A stretch of 64,000 bases of DNA from an uncultured Clostridia bacterium. Its GTDB lineage: Bacteria; Bacillota; Clostridia; Christensenellales; Borkfalkiaceae. Where the stretch lies: NCBI GenBank assembly GCA_944358655.1, contig CALVRO010000005.1, forward strand, positions 1 through 64,000. Reading direction: 5' to 3'. Under the pieces are notes generated by a model that did not search any database, was not told the DNA's origin, and worked only from the letters and a program-made list of their open reading frames with translations. A program made the position numbers and the translations under genes. This document shows, one piece after another, positions 15,884 to 26,700 of this stretch. Position 1 is the stretch's first letter; each line of letters starts with the position of its first letter.

Positions 15884-16867
15884 TTACATGAGGGGGATGT
15901 TGTTGCGGCGGCAATAGTCGAGAGTATTGTCGTCCCACACCGAGACCTGCACTTCGCCTATGTGCAGCTTTTCCAAAAGGAACATGGACAGGCGGGACTG
16001 GCCTATGCCGCCGCCCATGGTGAGGGGCAGCCTGCCCTCGGCGAGCGCCCTGTGGAAGGGCAGTTCGAGGCGGGAGAGGCAGTTTTCGGCGGCAAGCTGG
16101 GTCTTTAAGCTGTTCTCGTCGACGCGTATGCCCATGGAGGATATTTCGAAGGCGCAGTCGAGGGGGGCATAATAGAATATCATGTCGCCGTTGAGCTGCC
16201 AGTCGTCGTAGTCGGGCGCGCGGCCGTCGTGCTTGTTGCCCGAGCGCAGCCTGCCGCCTATGCCTATGACAAAGGCCGCGCCGCAGCCCCTGACGAGCTC
16301 CCTCTCCCTCTGCTTGGAAGTTAACGAGGGATATTCGTCCTCGAGTTGCTGCGCGGTGACGAAGGTTATCTCCTCGGGGAGGCAATCGGTGAGCACGGGA
16401 TATTCGGCGCGCGCGCTTGCGGCTGCCGCCCTTGCGGCGGCGTAGAGCTTGCGCACGGTGTCCTTTAAAAATGCTATATTCCTGTCGGCGCGCTCTATGA
16501 CCACCTCCCAGTCCCACTGGTCGACGTATATGGAGTGCAAAGCGTCCATGTCCTCGTCGCGGCGGATGGCGTTCATGTCGGTGTACAGCCCCGTATAGGG
16601 GGCAAAACCATACTGTCCGAGGGCGTGGCGCTTCCACTTGGCCAGCGAGTGCACCACCTCCACCGTGCGGCCCAGGGCCTTTACGTCGAAGGCGACGGGG
16701 CGCTCCACGCCGTTGAGGTCGTCGTTGAGGCCGCTTTCGCGGGTGACGAAGAGAGGCGCGCTTATGCGCGTGAGGTTGAGCGCGGAGGCGAGCTCGGCTT
16801 CGAACCTGCCCTTCAAGAATTTGATGGCGCGCTCCGTCTGCATGAGGTCTAATTTGGGCTTATACAT
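15884..16867 (-). CDS. asnA: Aspartate--ammonia ligase AsnA
   Basis: Makes asparagine from aspartate, ammonia and ATP, 327 aa, the usual AsnA length. It has the class II aminoacyl-tRNA-synthetase fold: NLTRISAPLFVTRESGLND near residue 31, RPVAFDVKALG, HSIYVDQWDWE and the C-terminal motif-3-like MGGGIGQSRLSMFLLEK. The ribosome binding site GGGGAGC lies 7 nt before the ATG and forms the right arm of an inverted repeat spanning the promoter. It lies downstream of ribU on the same strand but has its own promoter. Confidence 0.95.
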   Translation of the reverse strand: MYKPKLDLMQTERAIKFLKGRFEAELASALNLTRISAPLFVTRESGLNDDLNGVERPVAFDVKALGRTVEVVHSLAKWKRHALGQYGFAPYTGLYTDMNAIRRDEDMDALHSIYVDQWDWEVVIERADRNIAFLKDTVRKLYAAARAAAASARAEYPVLTDCLPEEITFVTAQQLEDEYPSLTSKQRERELVRGCGAAFVIGIGGRLRSGNKHDGRAPDYDDWQLNGDMIFYYAPLDCAFEISSMGIRVDENSLKTQLAAENCLSRLELPFHRALAEGRLPLTMGGGIGQSRLSMFLLEKLHIGEVQVSVWDDNTLDYCRRNNIPLM

Positions 16868-16874
16868 AATTTAT

Positions 16875-16928
16875 GCTCCCCAAAGGTATAATTTCTTCAA
16901 TTATACACCATCGGGGAGCAAAAATCAA
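16875..16928 (-). promoter_or_regulatory. asnA promoter embedded in an inverted repeat
   Basis: Minus strand: TTGATT (16923-16928), 17-nt spacer, TATAAT (16900-16905). The same DNA is a two-part inverted repeat: GCTCCCC/GGGGAGC (16913-16919 with 16875-16881) enclosing GTATAATT/AATTATAC around a short loop. The left arm lies inside the promoter spacer and the right arm is the asnA ribosome binding site. It may be an operator, or a hairpin at the 3' end of ribU mRNA; no U-run follows it, so a classical terminator is unlikely. Confidence 0.55.
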
Positions 16929-16941
16929 CTTTATGAGGCCG

Positions 16942-17652
16942 TCAATTTTTGGGCGCTTTAATTTTTTTTGAATCGAACTTTGCCGCGGTGGCCTTGATGA
17001 GGCGGGAGAGCGGCTTATAGAGTATGAGCGTTGCCGCCGTTATAAGCACGGCCTTGACGAGGTTGAACAGCACAGCCCAGTACCATACCTGGAGGTAGAA
17101 CTCCATTCCGTCCGTCCACGACCCGCTGAACATGGTGAAGTAGAAGGGGAAATTTAAGAGATAGTTGATGGGCACGGAGAGCACCGTCTGCAGAAAGCAG
17201 CCTATGGCAAGCGTGACAATGACAGTCTTTATGCCCTTGTGCTTTACATAGACTATCGAGGGCACGAGCGCGTAGGTGAGTATGAAGAGTATGTTGGCAA
17301 GCTCGCCGATGCCCACCGTCTGCGAGAACATGAGGCCGTAGAGCACTTCCTTGAGCACGCCGACTATTATGCCCGCCACGGGGCCGAGAGCAAAGCCGGC
17401 TATCATTACAAAGGTGTTTGAAAAGTCTATCTTTAGAAATTCTACCGCGGGAAAGATTACGAACTCGAAGGGCGGCAGCCTGAGCACGAAGGCCAGCGCG
17501 GTGAATATGGCAAGGTAGGCTATCCTTGTGGCGGTGAAGTACTCCTTTACCGCCCTCTTTGCTCCGCCTGCCTCGGGCCGTATTTCGGCGGGGGCGGTGC
17601 GGTCGGTGTGAGCCTCTTCGGGGAGAGGCGCGTTGGTGTTGTTTTGCGACAT
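16942..17652 (-). CDS. ribU: Riboflavin ECF transporter S component RibU
   Basis: Substrate-binding membrane subunit of an energy-coupling-factor importer for riboflavin, 236 aa. After a hydrophilic N-terminal extension of about 40 residues there are about six hydrophobic segments starting at TRIAYLAIFTALAFVLRLPP; the FPAVEFLKIDFSNTFVMIAG and GPVAGIIVGVLKEVLY motifs are typical of RibU. The ligand is strongly supported by the FMN riboswitch in its leader, so FMN should repress it. The shared EcfA/EcfT module is not in the window. Confidence 0.9.
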   Translation of the reverse strand: MSQNNTNAPLPEEAHTDRTAPAEIRPEAGGAKRAVKEYFTATRIAYLAIFTALAFVLRLPPFEFVIFPAVEFLKIDFSNTFVMIAGFALGPVAGIIVGVLKEVLYGLMFSQTVGIGELANILFILTYALVPSIVYVKHKGIKTVIVTLAIGCFLQTVLSVPINYLLNFPFYFTMFSGSWTDGMEFYLQVWYWAVLFNLVKAVLITAATLILYKPLSRLIKATAAKFDSKKIKAPKN

Positions 17653-17732
17653 AAAAAGAACTCCTTAAAAAAATTTATTTTTAAAGTAATTCTTTGCCAA
17701 GTGCGCCGCTATTCTCCGCTTATACGCGAAAA

Positions 17733-17758
17733 GCGCCCCGAAAAAATTTTCGGGGCGC
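17733..17758 (-). terminator. Riboswitch-controlled terminator before ribU
   Basis: Stem of about 12 bp, GCGCCCCGAAAA / TTTTCGGGGCGC (17733-17744 / 17747-17758), followed on the minus strand by TTTTCGCG. It lies between the FMN aptamer and ribU, the usual expression-platform position. Confidence 0.75.
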
Positions 17759-17773
17759 GCAAAAACACGGTCT

Positions 17774-17924
17774 ACCATTCTTTTACCATCCGGACTATAC
17801 CGTCGGTCCGGGATTCTCACCCGAGTCGGGAAGGCCAAACACAATGTGCAAAAGCCTTCGTCGCAGACTTATGCGCTTAAGCGCGCCATCACTGCCGGTG
17901 GGGAATTGCACCCCGCCCCAAAGA
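17774..17924 (-). promoter_or_regulatory. FMN riboswitch (RFN element)
   Basis: Minus-strand conserved blocks of the RFN aptamer appear in order: GGGGCGGGGTGCAATTCCCC, ACCGGCAGTGATGG, TGAGAATCCCGGACCGAC, GGTATAGTCCGGATGG and AAAGAATGG. It binds FMN and, when bound, should favour the terminator just downstream and stop ribU expression. Confidence 0.95.
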
Positions 17925-18002
17925 ATTAGCTTTAAATTCTATTATATTGTATATCCGTGCGGGGAGCCTGTCAAGCGTTTTGAAGGCGTTTTCCCAAAGC
18001 CG

Positions 18003-18695
18003 TCAGTTTTTTGCGGACGGCGAGGCCCAAACAGACAGCAGCCCCGCTCTGCCCGACGAGCATCTCAGCACATACGTCCCCGCCGTAAGGACGCGGGTAA
18101 ACGTGCAATAGCCGTATCTGTCGTCGGTCGGGGTGAGGACGAGCTCACAGGCGCCGTCCCCGCCTTCGAGCGACAGCGCCGACGTGCCGAGGACTGACAG
18201 CTTTGCGGCGCGGATAGTCAGCACCGCCTCGGCGGGAAGTTCCAAACGGATATATCCCCCTCCCTCCTCGAGCACGGCGAGGCGGGGATAGAGCGAATTG
18301 CCGTAGTCCTCTACGGCCACGCCCGACGAGCCGACGCACAGCGTGCACCCTTCAAAGAGGACGGTGTCCTCGGCGATGACTGTCGCCGAACAGTCGGCGA
18401 AGTCGTACCGCCCTCCCCCGTACTGCTGCTCGGGAGGGGTCACCTCTTCGGGCGGCACTTCCTCTTCGGGAGGGGTCTGCTCCTCGGAAGGAGTTTCCTC
18501 CTCGGGTGGGGTTTCCTCTTCGGGTGGGGTCTCCTCCACGGGCGGCACTTCCTCCACGGGCGGGGTTTCCTCCTCTGGTGGGGTCTGCACCGTGGGCGGA
18601 GTACCGTCGGAGCCGTCGTCGACGGGCAGAGCCGTCATGCAGCACGACGCCGAAAAAAGAAGCAGCGCGGCGAGCGCGAGGGCCTTAATCTTCAT
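18003..18695 (-). CDS. Lipoprotein with Pro-Glu-Thr repeat stalk
   Basis: Unrecognised secreted lipoprotein, 230 aa. The N-terminus KIKALALAALLLFSASC is a signal peptide ending in a lipobox-like SASC (Cys about residue 18). Residues about 32-95 are a low-complexity stalk built from PPEEET/PPVEEV-type hexamers. The remaining ~135 residues look like a beta-rich globular domain (TVLFEGCTLCVGSSGVAVED, TFTRVLTAGTYVLRCSSGRA). The start overlaps the engB 3' end by 11 nt; ATG at 18695 or 18698 are both possible. A surface domain held off the membrane by a stalk is inferred; no enzyme motif is seen. Confidence 0.7.
   Translation of the reverse strand: MKIKALALAALLLFSASCCMTALPVDDGSDGTPPTVQTPPEEETPPVEEVPPVEETPPEEETPPEEETPSEEQTPPEEEVPPEEVTPPEQQYGGGRYDFADCSATVIAEDTVLFEGCTLCVGSSGVAVEDYGNSLYPRLAVLEEGGGYIRLELPAEAVLTIRAAKLSVLGTSALSLEGGDGACELVLTPTDDRYGYCTFTRVLTAGTYVLRCSSGRAGLLSVWASPSAKN
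18430..18600 (-). repeat. 18-bp tandem repeat coding for PPEEET-type stalk
   Basis: Roughly nine imperfect 18-bp units (six codons each) within the lipoprotein gene, e.g. repeated GGGGTTTCCTCCTCGGGT-like units on the plus strand. Repeat-number variation by slippage would change stalk length without a frameshift. Confidence 0.75.
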
Positions 18696-19299
18696 CATCT
18701 TCGTCGGCGGGAGCGGACGCCCTCTGCACAACGCCGTCCAACACAGCGAGCACGGCGTCAAGCCCCTGTTTTGTCACCGATGAGGTGGCTATTATGTCGC
18801 CCTTGCCGCACTTGTAGGCGGCGGCTATGGCGGTGAGCGCCCTGTCCGTCTGCGAGCGCGAGAGCTTGTCGGCCTTGGTGGCGACTACCGTGAAGGGTAT
18901 GCGGTGGTAATAGAGATAGCCCACCATGCTCTTGTCGTCGGCGGTAGGCTCGTGGCGTATGTCGCACAGCGTGAACACATGCGAGGTGTTGGCGGGGTCG
19001 GCAAAGAAGTCGTCGAGGAGCCTTGCCCACTTAGCCTTCTCCTGCTTGCTTACGCGCGCGTAGCCGTAGCCCGGCAGATCGGCGAGGAGCACGGGACCGA
19101 GATCGAAATAGTTGACGAGCCGCGTGCGCCCCGGCTGCTGGGAGACGCGGGCGAGCTTTTTTCGCCCCGCGAGCATGTTTATAAAACTGCTCTTACCGAC
19201 GTTGGAGCGGCCGCAGACGGCTATGACGGGCTTGCCCGCCCTGATGAAGCCCTCCTTTGAGGCGGCGCTTGTGATAAACTGCGCGTTGGTTATCTTCAT
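18685..19299 (-). CDS. engB: Ribosome biogenesis GTPase EngB (YsxC)
   Basis: TrmE-Era-EngA family GTPase needed for 50S subunit assembly, 204 aa. G1 is CGRSNVGKSS near residue 30, G3 is DLPGYGYARV, and G4 is TKAD near residue 140. It follows lon with a 4-nt ATGA overlap (19296-19299), the canonical lon-engB coupling, and is followed by the stalked lipoprotein with an 11-nt overlap. Confidence 0.95.
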   Translation of the reverse strand: MKITNAQFITSAASKEGFIRAGKPVIAVCGRSNVGKSSFINMLAGRKKLARVSQQPGRTRLVNYFDLGPVLLADLPGYGYARVSKQEKAKWARLLDDFFADPANTSHVFTLCDIRHEPTADDKSMVGYLYYHRIPFTVVATKADKLSRSQTDRALTAIAAAYKCGKGDIIATSSVTKQGLDAVLAVLDGVVQRASAPADEDDED

Positions 19300-21605
19300 A
19301 AGTTTACTATGGCCGTTCTGAACACGGCGTCGACGTCGGAGACGGGTATGAACCTGACGGAGTCCTTTACCGATTGGGGGATGTCCTCGAGGTCCTTTAC
19401 GTTGTCCTGAGGGATTATTATGTCGTGTATGCCTATGCGGTAGGCGGCGAGCGACTTTTCCTTGAGGCCGCCTATGGGCAGCACCCTGCCGCGCAACGTA
19501 ATTTCGCCCGTCATGGCTATGGAGCGCTTTACGGGCTTGTGGGTGAAGGCCGAAAGTATGGCCGTGGCCATGGTTATGCCCGCGCTGGGGCCGTCCTTGG
19601 GCGTGGCGCCCTCGGGAACGTGGATGTGTATGTCGGTGTTTTCAAACTCGGACATGGGTATGCCGTACTCGTCGGCGTTGGAGCGGATATAGCTTATGGC
19701 CGCGCGGGCGCTCTCCTTCATGACGTCGCCCAGCTTGCCCGTGAGGATTATGTCGCCCTTGCCGTGCATGGCCGAAACTTCTATGGTGAGAGTGGTGCCG
19801 CCCACGGCCGTCCACGCCAGACCCGTGGCCGCGCCCACCTGATCGCTGTCGAGCATGGCGTCGCGCTCGTAGCGGCGGGGGCCGAGAAAGTCCTTTATGC
19901 CGTCGGCATACGCCCTAACCTTGCGCTTGCGCCCTCCCGCCTTGGCCACGGCCGCCTTGCGGCAGACGGCGTCTATGCGGCGCTCGAGCTCTCTGACGCC
20001 CGCCTCGCGGGTGTAGCCGTCGATTATCTCGGCTATGCCGCCGTCGTCGAATACTATGTCGTCCTCCCTCAGGCCGTTGGCCGCCGTGCGCTTGGGGATG
20101 AGGTAGCGGCGGGCTATCTGCATCTTCTCCTCCTGCGTGTAGCCCTCGAGGCGGATGAGCTCCATTCTGTCGAGCAGGGGCTCGGGGATGCCCTCCACCG
20201 TGTTTGCGGTGGTTATGAACAGCACCTTAGAGAGGTCGTAGGGCACTTCGAGATATCTGTCGCGGAAGGTGGAGTTCTGGGCGGGGTCGAGCACCTCCAG
20301 AAGGGCGCTCGAAGGATCGCCGCGCAGCGAATCGGAGGAGAGCTTGTCTATTTCGTCGAGAAGGAACACGGGATTTACGGAGCCCGCGTTCTTTAAGGCA
20401 GTTATTATGCGCCCCGGCATGGCGCCGACGTAGGTCTTGCGGTGGCCGCGTATTTCGGCCTCGTCCTTGACGCCGCCGAGCGACATTCTGACAAATTTGC
20501 GGCCGAGCGCGCGGGCTATGGATGTGGCTATGGACGTCTTGCCCACGCCGGGAGGGCCGACAAAGCAGAGCACGGGAGCGTTGAGCGTGCCCGTAAGTTT
20601 GAGCACGGCTATGTACTCGACTATGCGCTCCTTTATCTTCTGAAGGCCGTAGTGATCCTCGTCGAGCATTCGGATGACCTCGGCAAGCTCGCCCGTGTCC
20701 TCGGTGGATGAGTTCCATTCGAGGTCGAGCAGCCAGTCGAGGTAAGTTCTCAGCACGTTGTAGTCGGGCGAGGAGGTCTGCATGCGCGACATGCGCGACA
20801 GTTCCTTTAAGGCCTTTTCCTCCACCTCCTCGGGCATGTGCTTTTCCTTTATCCTGCGCTCGAGCTCGCTCTTTTCGTCCTCGTTGTCGCCCAGCTCGCC
20901 GTGGATGGCCTTGAGCTGTTCGCGGAGGTAGTATTCGCGCTGGTTCTTTTCGATGCTCTGCCTTACGGAATTTTGTATCTTGCGCTCGAGGCGGGCTATC
21001 TCCAGCTCGGAGTTGAGGCGCTTGTCGAGGTCGGAAAACATTTCGACGAGCGTCGTGCGCGAATAGATCTGCTGCACGGCGTCGCTTTTGAGCTGAAGGC
21101 CGTCGAGGGCGAGATAGATGAACTGCTCGGCGTCGTTGCAGCCTTCGAGGCGCTGTGCGGCCTCCTTGGAAAAGCGGGTGTCCGACTGAGAGATATCGCG
21201 CAAAATGCCCTTGGCCGTGCGGAAATAGGCCTCCTCGAACATGGGATCGGTGCGGCCTGCGGGCATCTTTTCAATAGTCGTCCAGAAGCTGCCGTCCTGC
21301 TCGTAAACAGAGAGCGTGCGGGCGCGGTACAGCCCGCGGCAGGTAATGCGCAGCCTGTTTTCGGAGATGGGCGCCACGCGCTCTATGATGGCGACGGTGC
21401 CCACGTCGTAGAGATCCTCCGCGCCGACGTCCTTTTTGGTCGAGTCGGTCTGAGCGACGAGGAATACCGTTCTGTCAGACTGCGTGGCCGACTTGATGGC
21501 GTAGAGCGTGGCCGTGCGGCCGGCGTCGAAACTTGATGATATGTTGGGTAAAACTACCCTGTCGCGAAGGGCGACGAGGGGCAGCTGAAGTCTTTCATTT
21601 GCCAT
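19296..21605 (-). CDS. lon: ATP-dependent protease Lon
   Basis: Cytoplasmic AAA+ serine protease, 769 aa. It has the N-terminal LonN domain ([14 protein letters not shown]), the AAA+ module with Walker [10 protein letters not shown] near residue 347, Walker B FLLDEIDK, and the C-terminal Ser-Lys protease domain with [12 protein letters not shown] holding the catalytic Ser. The start is placed at the ATG at 21605 (GACGGAGAAAACC before it); an ATG 51 nt upstream gives a non-conserved extension. Order clpP-clpX-lon-engB is typical of Clostridia and Bacilli. Confidence 0.96.
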   Translation of the reverse strand: MANERLQLPLVALRDRVVLPNISSSFDAGRTATLYAIKSATQSDRTVFLVAQTDSTKKDVGAEDLYDVGTVAIIERVAPISENRLRITCRGLYRARTLSVYEQDGSFWTTIEKMPAGRTDPMFEEAYFRTAKGILRDISQSDTRFSKEAAQRLEGCNDAEQFIYLALDGLQLKSDAVQQIYSRTTLVEMFSDLDKRLNSELEIARLERKIQNSVRQSIEKNQREYYLREQLKAIHGELGDNEDEKSELERRIKEKHMPEEVEEKALKELSRMSRMQTSSPDYNVLRTYLDWLLDLEWNSSTEDTGELAEVIRMLDEDHYGLQKIKERIVEYIAVLKLTGTLNAPVLCFVGPPGVGKTSIATSIARALGRKFVRMSLGGVKDEAEIRGHRKTYVGAMPGRIITALKNAGSVNPVFLLDEIDKLSSDSLRGDPSSALLEVLDPAQNSTFRDRYLEVPYDLSKVLFITTANTVEGIPEPLLDRMELIRLEGYTQEEKMQIARRYLIPKRTAANGLREDDIVFDDGGIAEIIDGYTREAGVRELERRIDAVCRKAAVAKAGGRKRKVRAYADGIKDFLGPRRYERDAMLDSDQVGAATGLAWTAVGGTTLTIEVSAMHGKGDIILTGKLGDVMKESARAAISYIRSNADEYGIPMSEFENTDIHIHVPEGATPKDGPSAGITMATAILSAFTHKPVKRSIAMTGEITLRGRVLPIGGLKEKSLAAYRIGIHDIIIPQDNVKDLEDIPQSVKDSVRFIPVSDVDAVFRTAIVNL

Positions 21606-21704
21606 ATGGTTTTCTCCGTCCCGGAAGGGACAAAACAAGGGGGCTTTAATGCGCAAAAGGGAGAAAGCCGTGCCGCCTTCCCCCCTTTACTTACGCGCCT
21701 GATT

Positions 21705-22940
21705 TCAAGCCGATTTTTTGTAGACTATTACGGGTTCGGCCTTGCCGGCTATGCAGTCGCGGGTGACGATGACCTCTTCGACGTTGTTCTCCGAGGGGAT
21801 CTTGTACATCACCGGCGTCATGAGGCCCTCGATTATAGTCCTCAAGCCCCTTGCGCCCGTTTTGAGCTTTATGGCCGTGCCTGCTATCTCGCGCACGGCG
21901 CCCTCCTCCACCGTCAGCTTTACTCCGTCGAGGGCGAGGAGCTTCTGATACTGTTTGATGATGGCATTTTTGGGCGTGGTGAGTATGTTGACGAGCGCGT
22001 CCTCGTCGAGGGGATGAAGGGCTACGACGATGGGCACGCGGCCGACAAATTCGGGAATGAGCCCGAACTTGGTGAGATCCTGCGGCTTGACGTCGGCGAG
22101 CATTTCGTAGACGCCCTCGTTTTCGTCGCTCTTTACGTCGCCGCCGAAGCCGAGAGTTGTGGTGTCCCTGCGGGCACGCACTATTTTGTCGAGCCCGACG
22201 AAGGCGCCGCCGCAGATGAACAGGATATTGGTGGTGTCTATCCTCAGGCACTCCTGCTGGGGGTGCTTTCTGCCGCCCTGAGGGGGAACGTTGGCGACGG
22301 TGCTTTCGATTATCTTTAAAAGCGCCTGCTGCACGCCCTCGCCCGACACGTCGCGCGTGATGGACACGTTTTCGCTCTTGCGGGCTATTTTGTCGATCTC
22401 GTCGATATAGATTATGCCGCGCTGGGCGCGCGCAATGTCGTAGTCGGCGTTCTGGATGAGCTTTAAGAGGATGTTTTCAACGTCCTCGCCAACATAGCCC
22501 GCCTCGGTGAGGGTGGTGGCGTCAGTGGTAGCGAAGGGCACGTTGAGTATTTTGGCGAGAGTGCGCGCAAGCAGCGTCTTGCCGCAGCCCGTGGGGCCGA
22601 GCAGCAGAATGTTGCTCTTTTCGATCTCGACGTCGGCGAGCTCGCTCTCCTCCTTTTTGCCCAGATTGTTGATGCGCTTGTAGTGGTTGTAGACGGCTAC
22701 GGACAGCACCTTTTTGGCCTCGTCCTGACCGACGATATACTTATCGAGTTCGGCCTTTATTTCGGCGGGCTTTTTAAGGGGAACGGGGGTGACTTCCTCT
22801 TCCTCCGTGTCCTTTATCATGTCCTCGCAGATCTCAACACATTCGTTGCAGATATATGCGCCGTTCTGCCCCGAAATGAGACGTTTTACCATGTCCTCGG
22901 GCTTGCCGCAGAACGAACAGTACCTGTGATCGTTTTTCAT
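21705..22940 (-). CDS. clpX: ClpX unfoldase subunit
   Basis: AAA+ unfoldase of the ClpXP protease, 411 aa. The N-terminal zinc-binding domain has CSFCGKPED and ICNECVEIC (four Cys); Walker A is [13 protein letters not shown] near residue 115, Walker [12 protein letters not shown], and pore-loop [14 protein letters not shown] lies about 13 nt before the ATG, rather far. It is 62 nt downstream of clpP and 99 nt upstream of lon. Confidence 0.96.
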   Translation of the reverse strand: MKNDHRYCSFCGKPEDMVKRLISGQNGAYICNECVEICEDMIKDTEEEEVTPVPLKKPAEIKAELDKYIVGQDEAKKVLSVAVYNHYKRINNLGKKEESELADVEIEKSNILLLGPTGCGKTLLARTLAKILNVPFATTDATTLTEAGYVGEDVENILLKLIQNADYDIARAQRGIIYIDEIDKIARKSENVSITRDVSGEGVQQALLKIIESTVANVPPQGGRKHPQQECLRIDTTNILFICGGAFVGLDKIVRARRDTTTLGFGGDVKSDENEGVYEMLADVKPQDLTKFGLIPEFVGRVPIVVALHPLDEDALVNILTTPKNAIIKQYQKLLALDGVKLTVEEGAVREIAGTAIKLKTGARGLRTIIEGLMTPVMYKIPSENNVEEVIVTRDCIAGKAEPVIVYKKSA

Positions 22941-23002
22941 GGATCAGCCATGACCTCCTGTATTCGGCCGCAGTGGCGGCCCCGATTATATATTACCTTA
23001 AA

Positions 23003-23599
23003 TTATCTTTTATAAAACACTTTGTCGATGAGACCGTAGTTGAGGGCCTCCTCGGCGGAGAGGAAGTTGTCCCTGTCGGTATCCCTTTCGATGGTCTCGA
23101 CGGGCTTGCCGGAATTTTCGGCAAGTATTTTGTTGAGCTTTTCCTTGGTCTTTAAAATGTGCTCGGCGGCTATTTTTATGTCGCTGGCCTGTCCCTGAGC
23201 TCCGCCGAGGGGCTGGTGGATCATTATTTCGCTGTTGGGCAGGGCGTACCTCTTGCCCTTGGCGCCGCTGGAGAGCAGGAAGGCGCCCATGGAGGCCGCC
23301 ATGCCTATGCAGATGGTGGAAACGTCGCACTTGACGTAGTTCATGGTGTCGTAGATGGCCAGTCCCGCCGAAACCGAGCCGCCGGGGCTGTTGATATACA
23401 GCGAGATATCCTTGGAAGGATCCTTGGCCTCGAGATATATCAGCTGGGCCACAACGGTGTTGGCGGTGGCGTCGTCGATCTCGCCGCTGAGGAAAATTAT
23501 TCTGTCCTCGAGAAGGCGGGAATAAATGTCGTAAGAGCGCTCGCCGCGCGAAGTCTGTTCTACTATATAGGGCACAAGTGCCGCTCTTTGAGTATTCAT
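23003..23599 (-). CDS. clpP: ClpP protease subunit
   Basis: Serine peptidase chamber subunit of ClpXP, 198 aa. The catalytic Ser is in [14 protein letters not shown] (near residue 100), His in MIHQPLGG (near 125) and Asp in the ERDTDRD segment (near 175). N-terminal [20 protein letters not shown] is canonical. AGGAGG lies about 14 nt upstream of the ATG. The usual partner tig is not adjacent: a 4.2-kb AT-rich operon lies between. Confidence 0.96.
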   Translation of the reverse strand: MNTQRAALVPYIVEQTSRGERSYDIYSRLLEDRIIFLSGEIDDATANTVVAQLIYLEAKDPSKDISLYINSPGGSVSAGLAIYDTMNYVKCDVSTICIGMAASMGAFLLSSGAKGKRYALPNSEIMIHQPLGGAQGQASDIKIAAEHILKTKEKLNKILAENSGKPVETIERDTDRDNFLSAEEALNYGLIDKVFYKR

Positions 23600-23700
23600 G
23601 ATGATAATTCTATCCTCCTATAACTTAAAATATAACCACATTACGCACTCGCTTAAACAATGCGCGCACTATTTGGGGTATTAAATGAGTTTTAAATTGT

Positions 23701-26700
23701 TTATGCCTGTACGGTACTGTGGTGAATAGATAAACTTCCGTTTGTGGATAATTGATCGGCAAACGATATGTACCTCGTGCCGTCTATGACCCAACTGACC
23801 GCAATGGTCGTTGCGAACCAATTCTCGCTTATTTTTATGGTTGTGGAGCCAAATGCTTCCAGCACTATCTTTTTGACGTCCTTTAAACCCGTCCAATTTT
23901 CGGCATCACCGTAATTACACATTTTTGAATTGTAATATACGGTAAGATCCTCATCGAGATGACTTGTTATTTCAATCGTCCAAGTTCCGCCCTGTTTACT
24001 GACTATATCCAAATCGACATACATATCTTTTTGTCGCCATTGAGCAACAAACGTCACATCTTCCAAATAAGAATACGAATAATATGGATGCATAGACACC
24101 CCGGGGCCGACAACAAAGAACATTTTACCGTCAGGCCCTTTATAGTGGTCATACCAATACAACTCCTTCGAAGGATAATCGGGGCCTCTCATCTGACATG
24201 AATAGAAATAATACGCATAATCTGCGCCGCCCGTTCCGCCGTTTTTATCAAATGTAACTTTGTACATGTTGGGAACCCAACAGGCGTACAGATAGGTATT
24301 GTTTTCTATCTGTTCGAACTCTTCTATAAGCTTCATGTCAGAGTTGAAATATTTAATGCCCGAACCGCCGATTATTTTTGAAGGTTTGGGGTTGGAAGAA
24401 CCAGACGAAAGCTCATACACTCTTCCCGAAGAATCTTTGTAAATAAAGCCCGAATAATAATTGTTCAGACTGATATTATCGGAGGAAGAGTAATAACCAT
24501 TGAACGTGTATCCTGCGGCTTCGGGCTGTTCAAAAATATTGGGCTGCCCTTTTTCGACTTCTATGGCTGTAGCACCCTGCAGCTTGTTTAAATTCTTGTA
24601 TAAATACAAAGTTTTAATTTCATTTTTTACCACTTTGACCGTCAATGACGGATAGCAGGCTTTGGACGCGATATAAAAGGTCGTCTGAGCAACGCTTCCG
24701 TCTTCCCCAATCCTTTCGATTTGAGTATTGGCACATATGGTTATAGTTTGACCTATTACTTTAATATACTTTTTATCGGCGTCGTTAATAAGGCTATCAT
24801 AATTGACCTCGACCTTTGTAACAGAGCCATCTAAATCGACCCAGCCCATATAGAATTCATATTCGTCCGCACGAGCCAATTCGATAATGTTATCCACATA
24901 TACTCTTCCGTCGATAACCCATACCCATTGACTGTCATCTTCTTCTATTTTAAATTCAGTCGAAGATGAAAAATCAAAATACACATAACATTCCTGTAAT
25001 GGCGATAATGCAAAAGTATATACCGAATTACCATTGATATATGAAGGCGTACTTTCTAATTCATCGTCTGAATTACTGACCAAAACAAAATTAGTGTTGT
25101 CCGAGCCTGAAAATGTAAGTTTGAATCTTGAAGTGTAGTCGTTTGAATTTATAAACTTTCTTAAATACTTTCCGGCAGAAAAGCTTTGTTGAACGCTTTC
25201 TCCGATTAACTGAGGCTCCGAAACAGTCAACCTTAAATCAATATTCTGCGAAGAATTATTTTTTAAAAGCAGGTATTTTGTAACACCGTTTTCAAAATGT
25301 ACCGAATATTTATTACCGGATAAAATGTCACCATTTACGATAACTGCGTTTAAACTATTTAGCGATATTTCGTAGAACCCGTCTTTATTCGGTAAGATTT
25401 TAACTATCTGTGTTGCGTTGCCTTTTAAAGAGAGGGTGTTATTGCCAAGCGAAATTTCATCCGCCAAGCGGCAAGTTAACTCGGATATGATTTTCTGAGA
25501 AGTTAAAGAATTAGAAAGTTTTATGGTATATTTTACGCCGCCCTCTAAATAGCATTGATTGTTATTTACAGAGGTATTGTTTATGCTGAATTGCGCATTG
25601 GAAGGAACACTAAAACTGTAATTCCCCGAATATTTGGGAGATATGGTTATTGTCTGCTCGCCTTCCGGCAGAAGATATACGGGCACGCTTTTGCCGTCGA
25701 TATTATCGCCGGAGATATTAAAATAAGGCTCCATTTCAGTAAACAGAATATTTTCACGATATGCTACAAATGGAATAATTTTCCCGTTATCGTCAACGTT
25801 ATTCATGTAAACCTTATTTTTTGTAGGACTATCTTCGCTTGTTTGCAAAATATCGAACTGCACGACTTGATTTATTCTGCTTCTGCTATTCGAATCGTTA
25901 ATAATGGTATCGCATGCAATATAAGAGGACGAATCATCTGTTAATAAAATATCATTGGTAGAGGACGTAGCTATACACCTTGTAAATGGAACACTTTCAG
26001 GCTCTTGTTCCTGCGCTGCGCGAGATTTATAAAATACTTGTCCGTCACTACCTTGATTGAGCTCAACTACTTTATACCCGGTAGCCTCATCTACAGAACT
26101 CAAAATATCAGTGATATCTGTTATCGTGCCATAAATTGCACCTGCCGTATTCCCACCCGGGATCAAATTAAAGAATAAATCTATTAACCCCGTAGCAACG
26201 CTTTGTGCAATCATAAGACCTTCGTCCTGAGTAACGCCGTCCTTTATAGTGACTATTCCGTTATAGTAAAGATTTGCCTGTTCAATTATGGTTCCCATAT
26301 CATCCTTTTTCGAATATCCCTGATCGCCATAATTCAATGAATTCTCATTTTGCAAAAAAGAAGCAAATCTCGGATTTGCAATATAATAGGCCTTGCTCTC
26401 TTTCTCCTCAAAAATTGTCCACGTTTCGCTACCGTTGTCATTATTATACTGTAACGTTACCTGTAATAATAGTTTTATTGTAAGATAACAGTGCACATCA
26501 TTATACTCATATGTAAAATTTATCAACACAAAATCTATTAACTTTGTGCTGACAAGTTTATGATGAAAAACAAAAAAGCCATATTCCCTTCCGCTATATT
26601 GAAAAACATAGTCATCCTCAATAAATCTTACATATTCTATCGGCACAACTCTTATTAAATCTTCAACCTCATCACCCTCGTCAAGGTTATTAACTTCAGT

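Noticed and set aside
17774..17924. Considered tRNA-like or T-box element before ribU
   Set aside because: The conserved blocks match the FMN aptamer in order; no T-box sequence or cloverleaf is present.
18430..18600. Regular repeats considered as a CRISPR array
   Set aside because: Units are 18 bp, contiguous and in frame, coding for a Pro/Glu stalk; no unique spacers and no cas genes.
22920..22960. Four-codon upstream frame (ATG at about 22950) overlapping the clpX start
   Set aside because: The AGGAGG is only 2 nt from that ATG, too close for efficient initiation; more likely the SD serves clpX at longer spacing.
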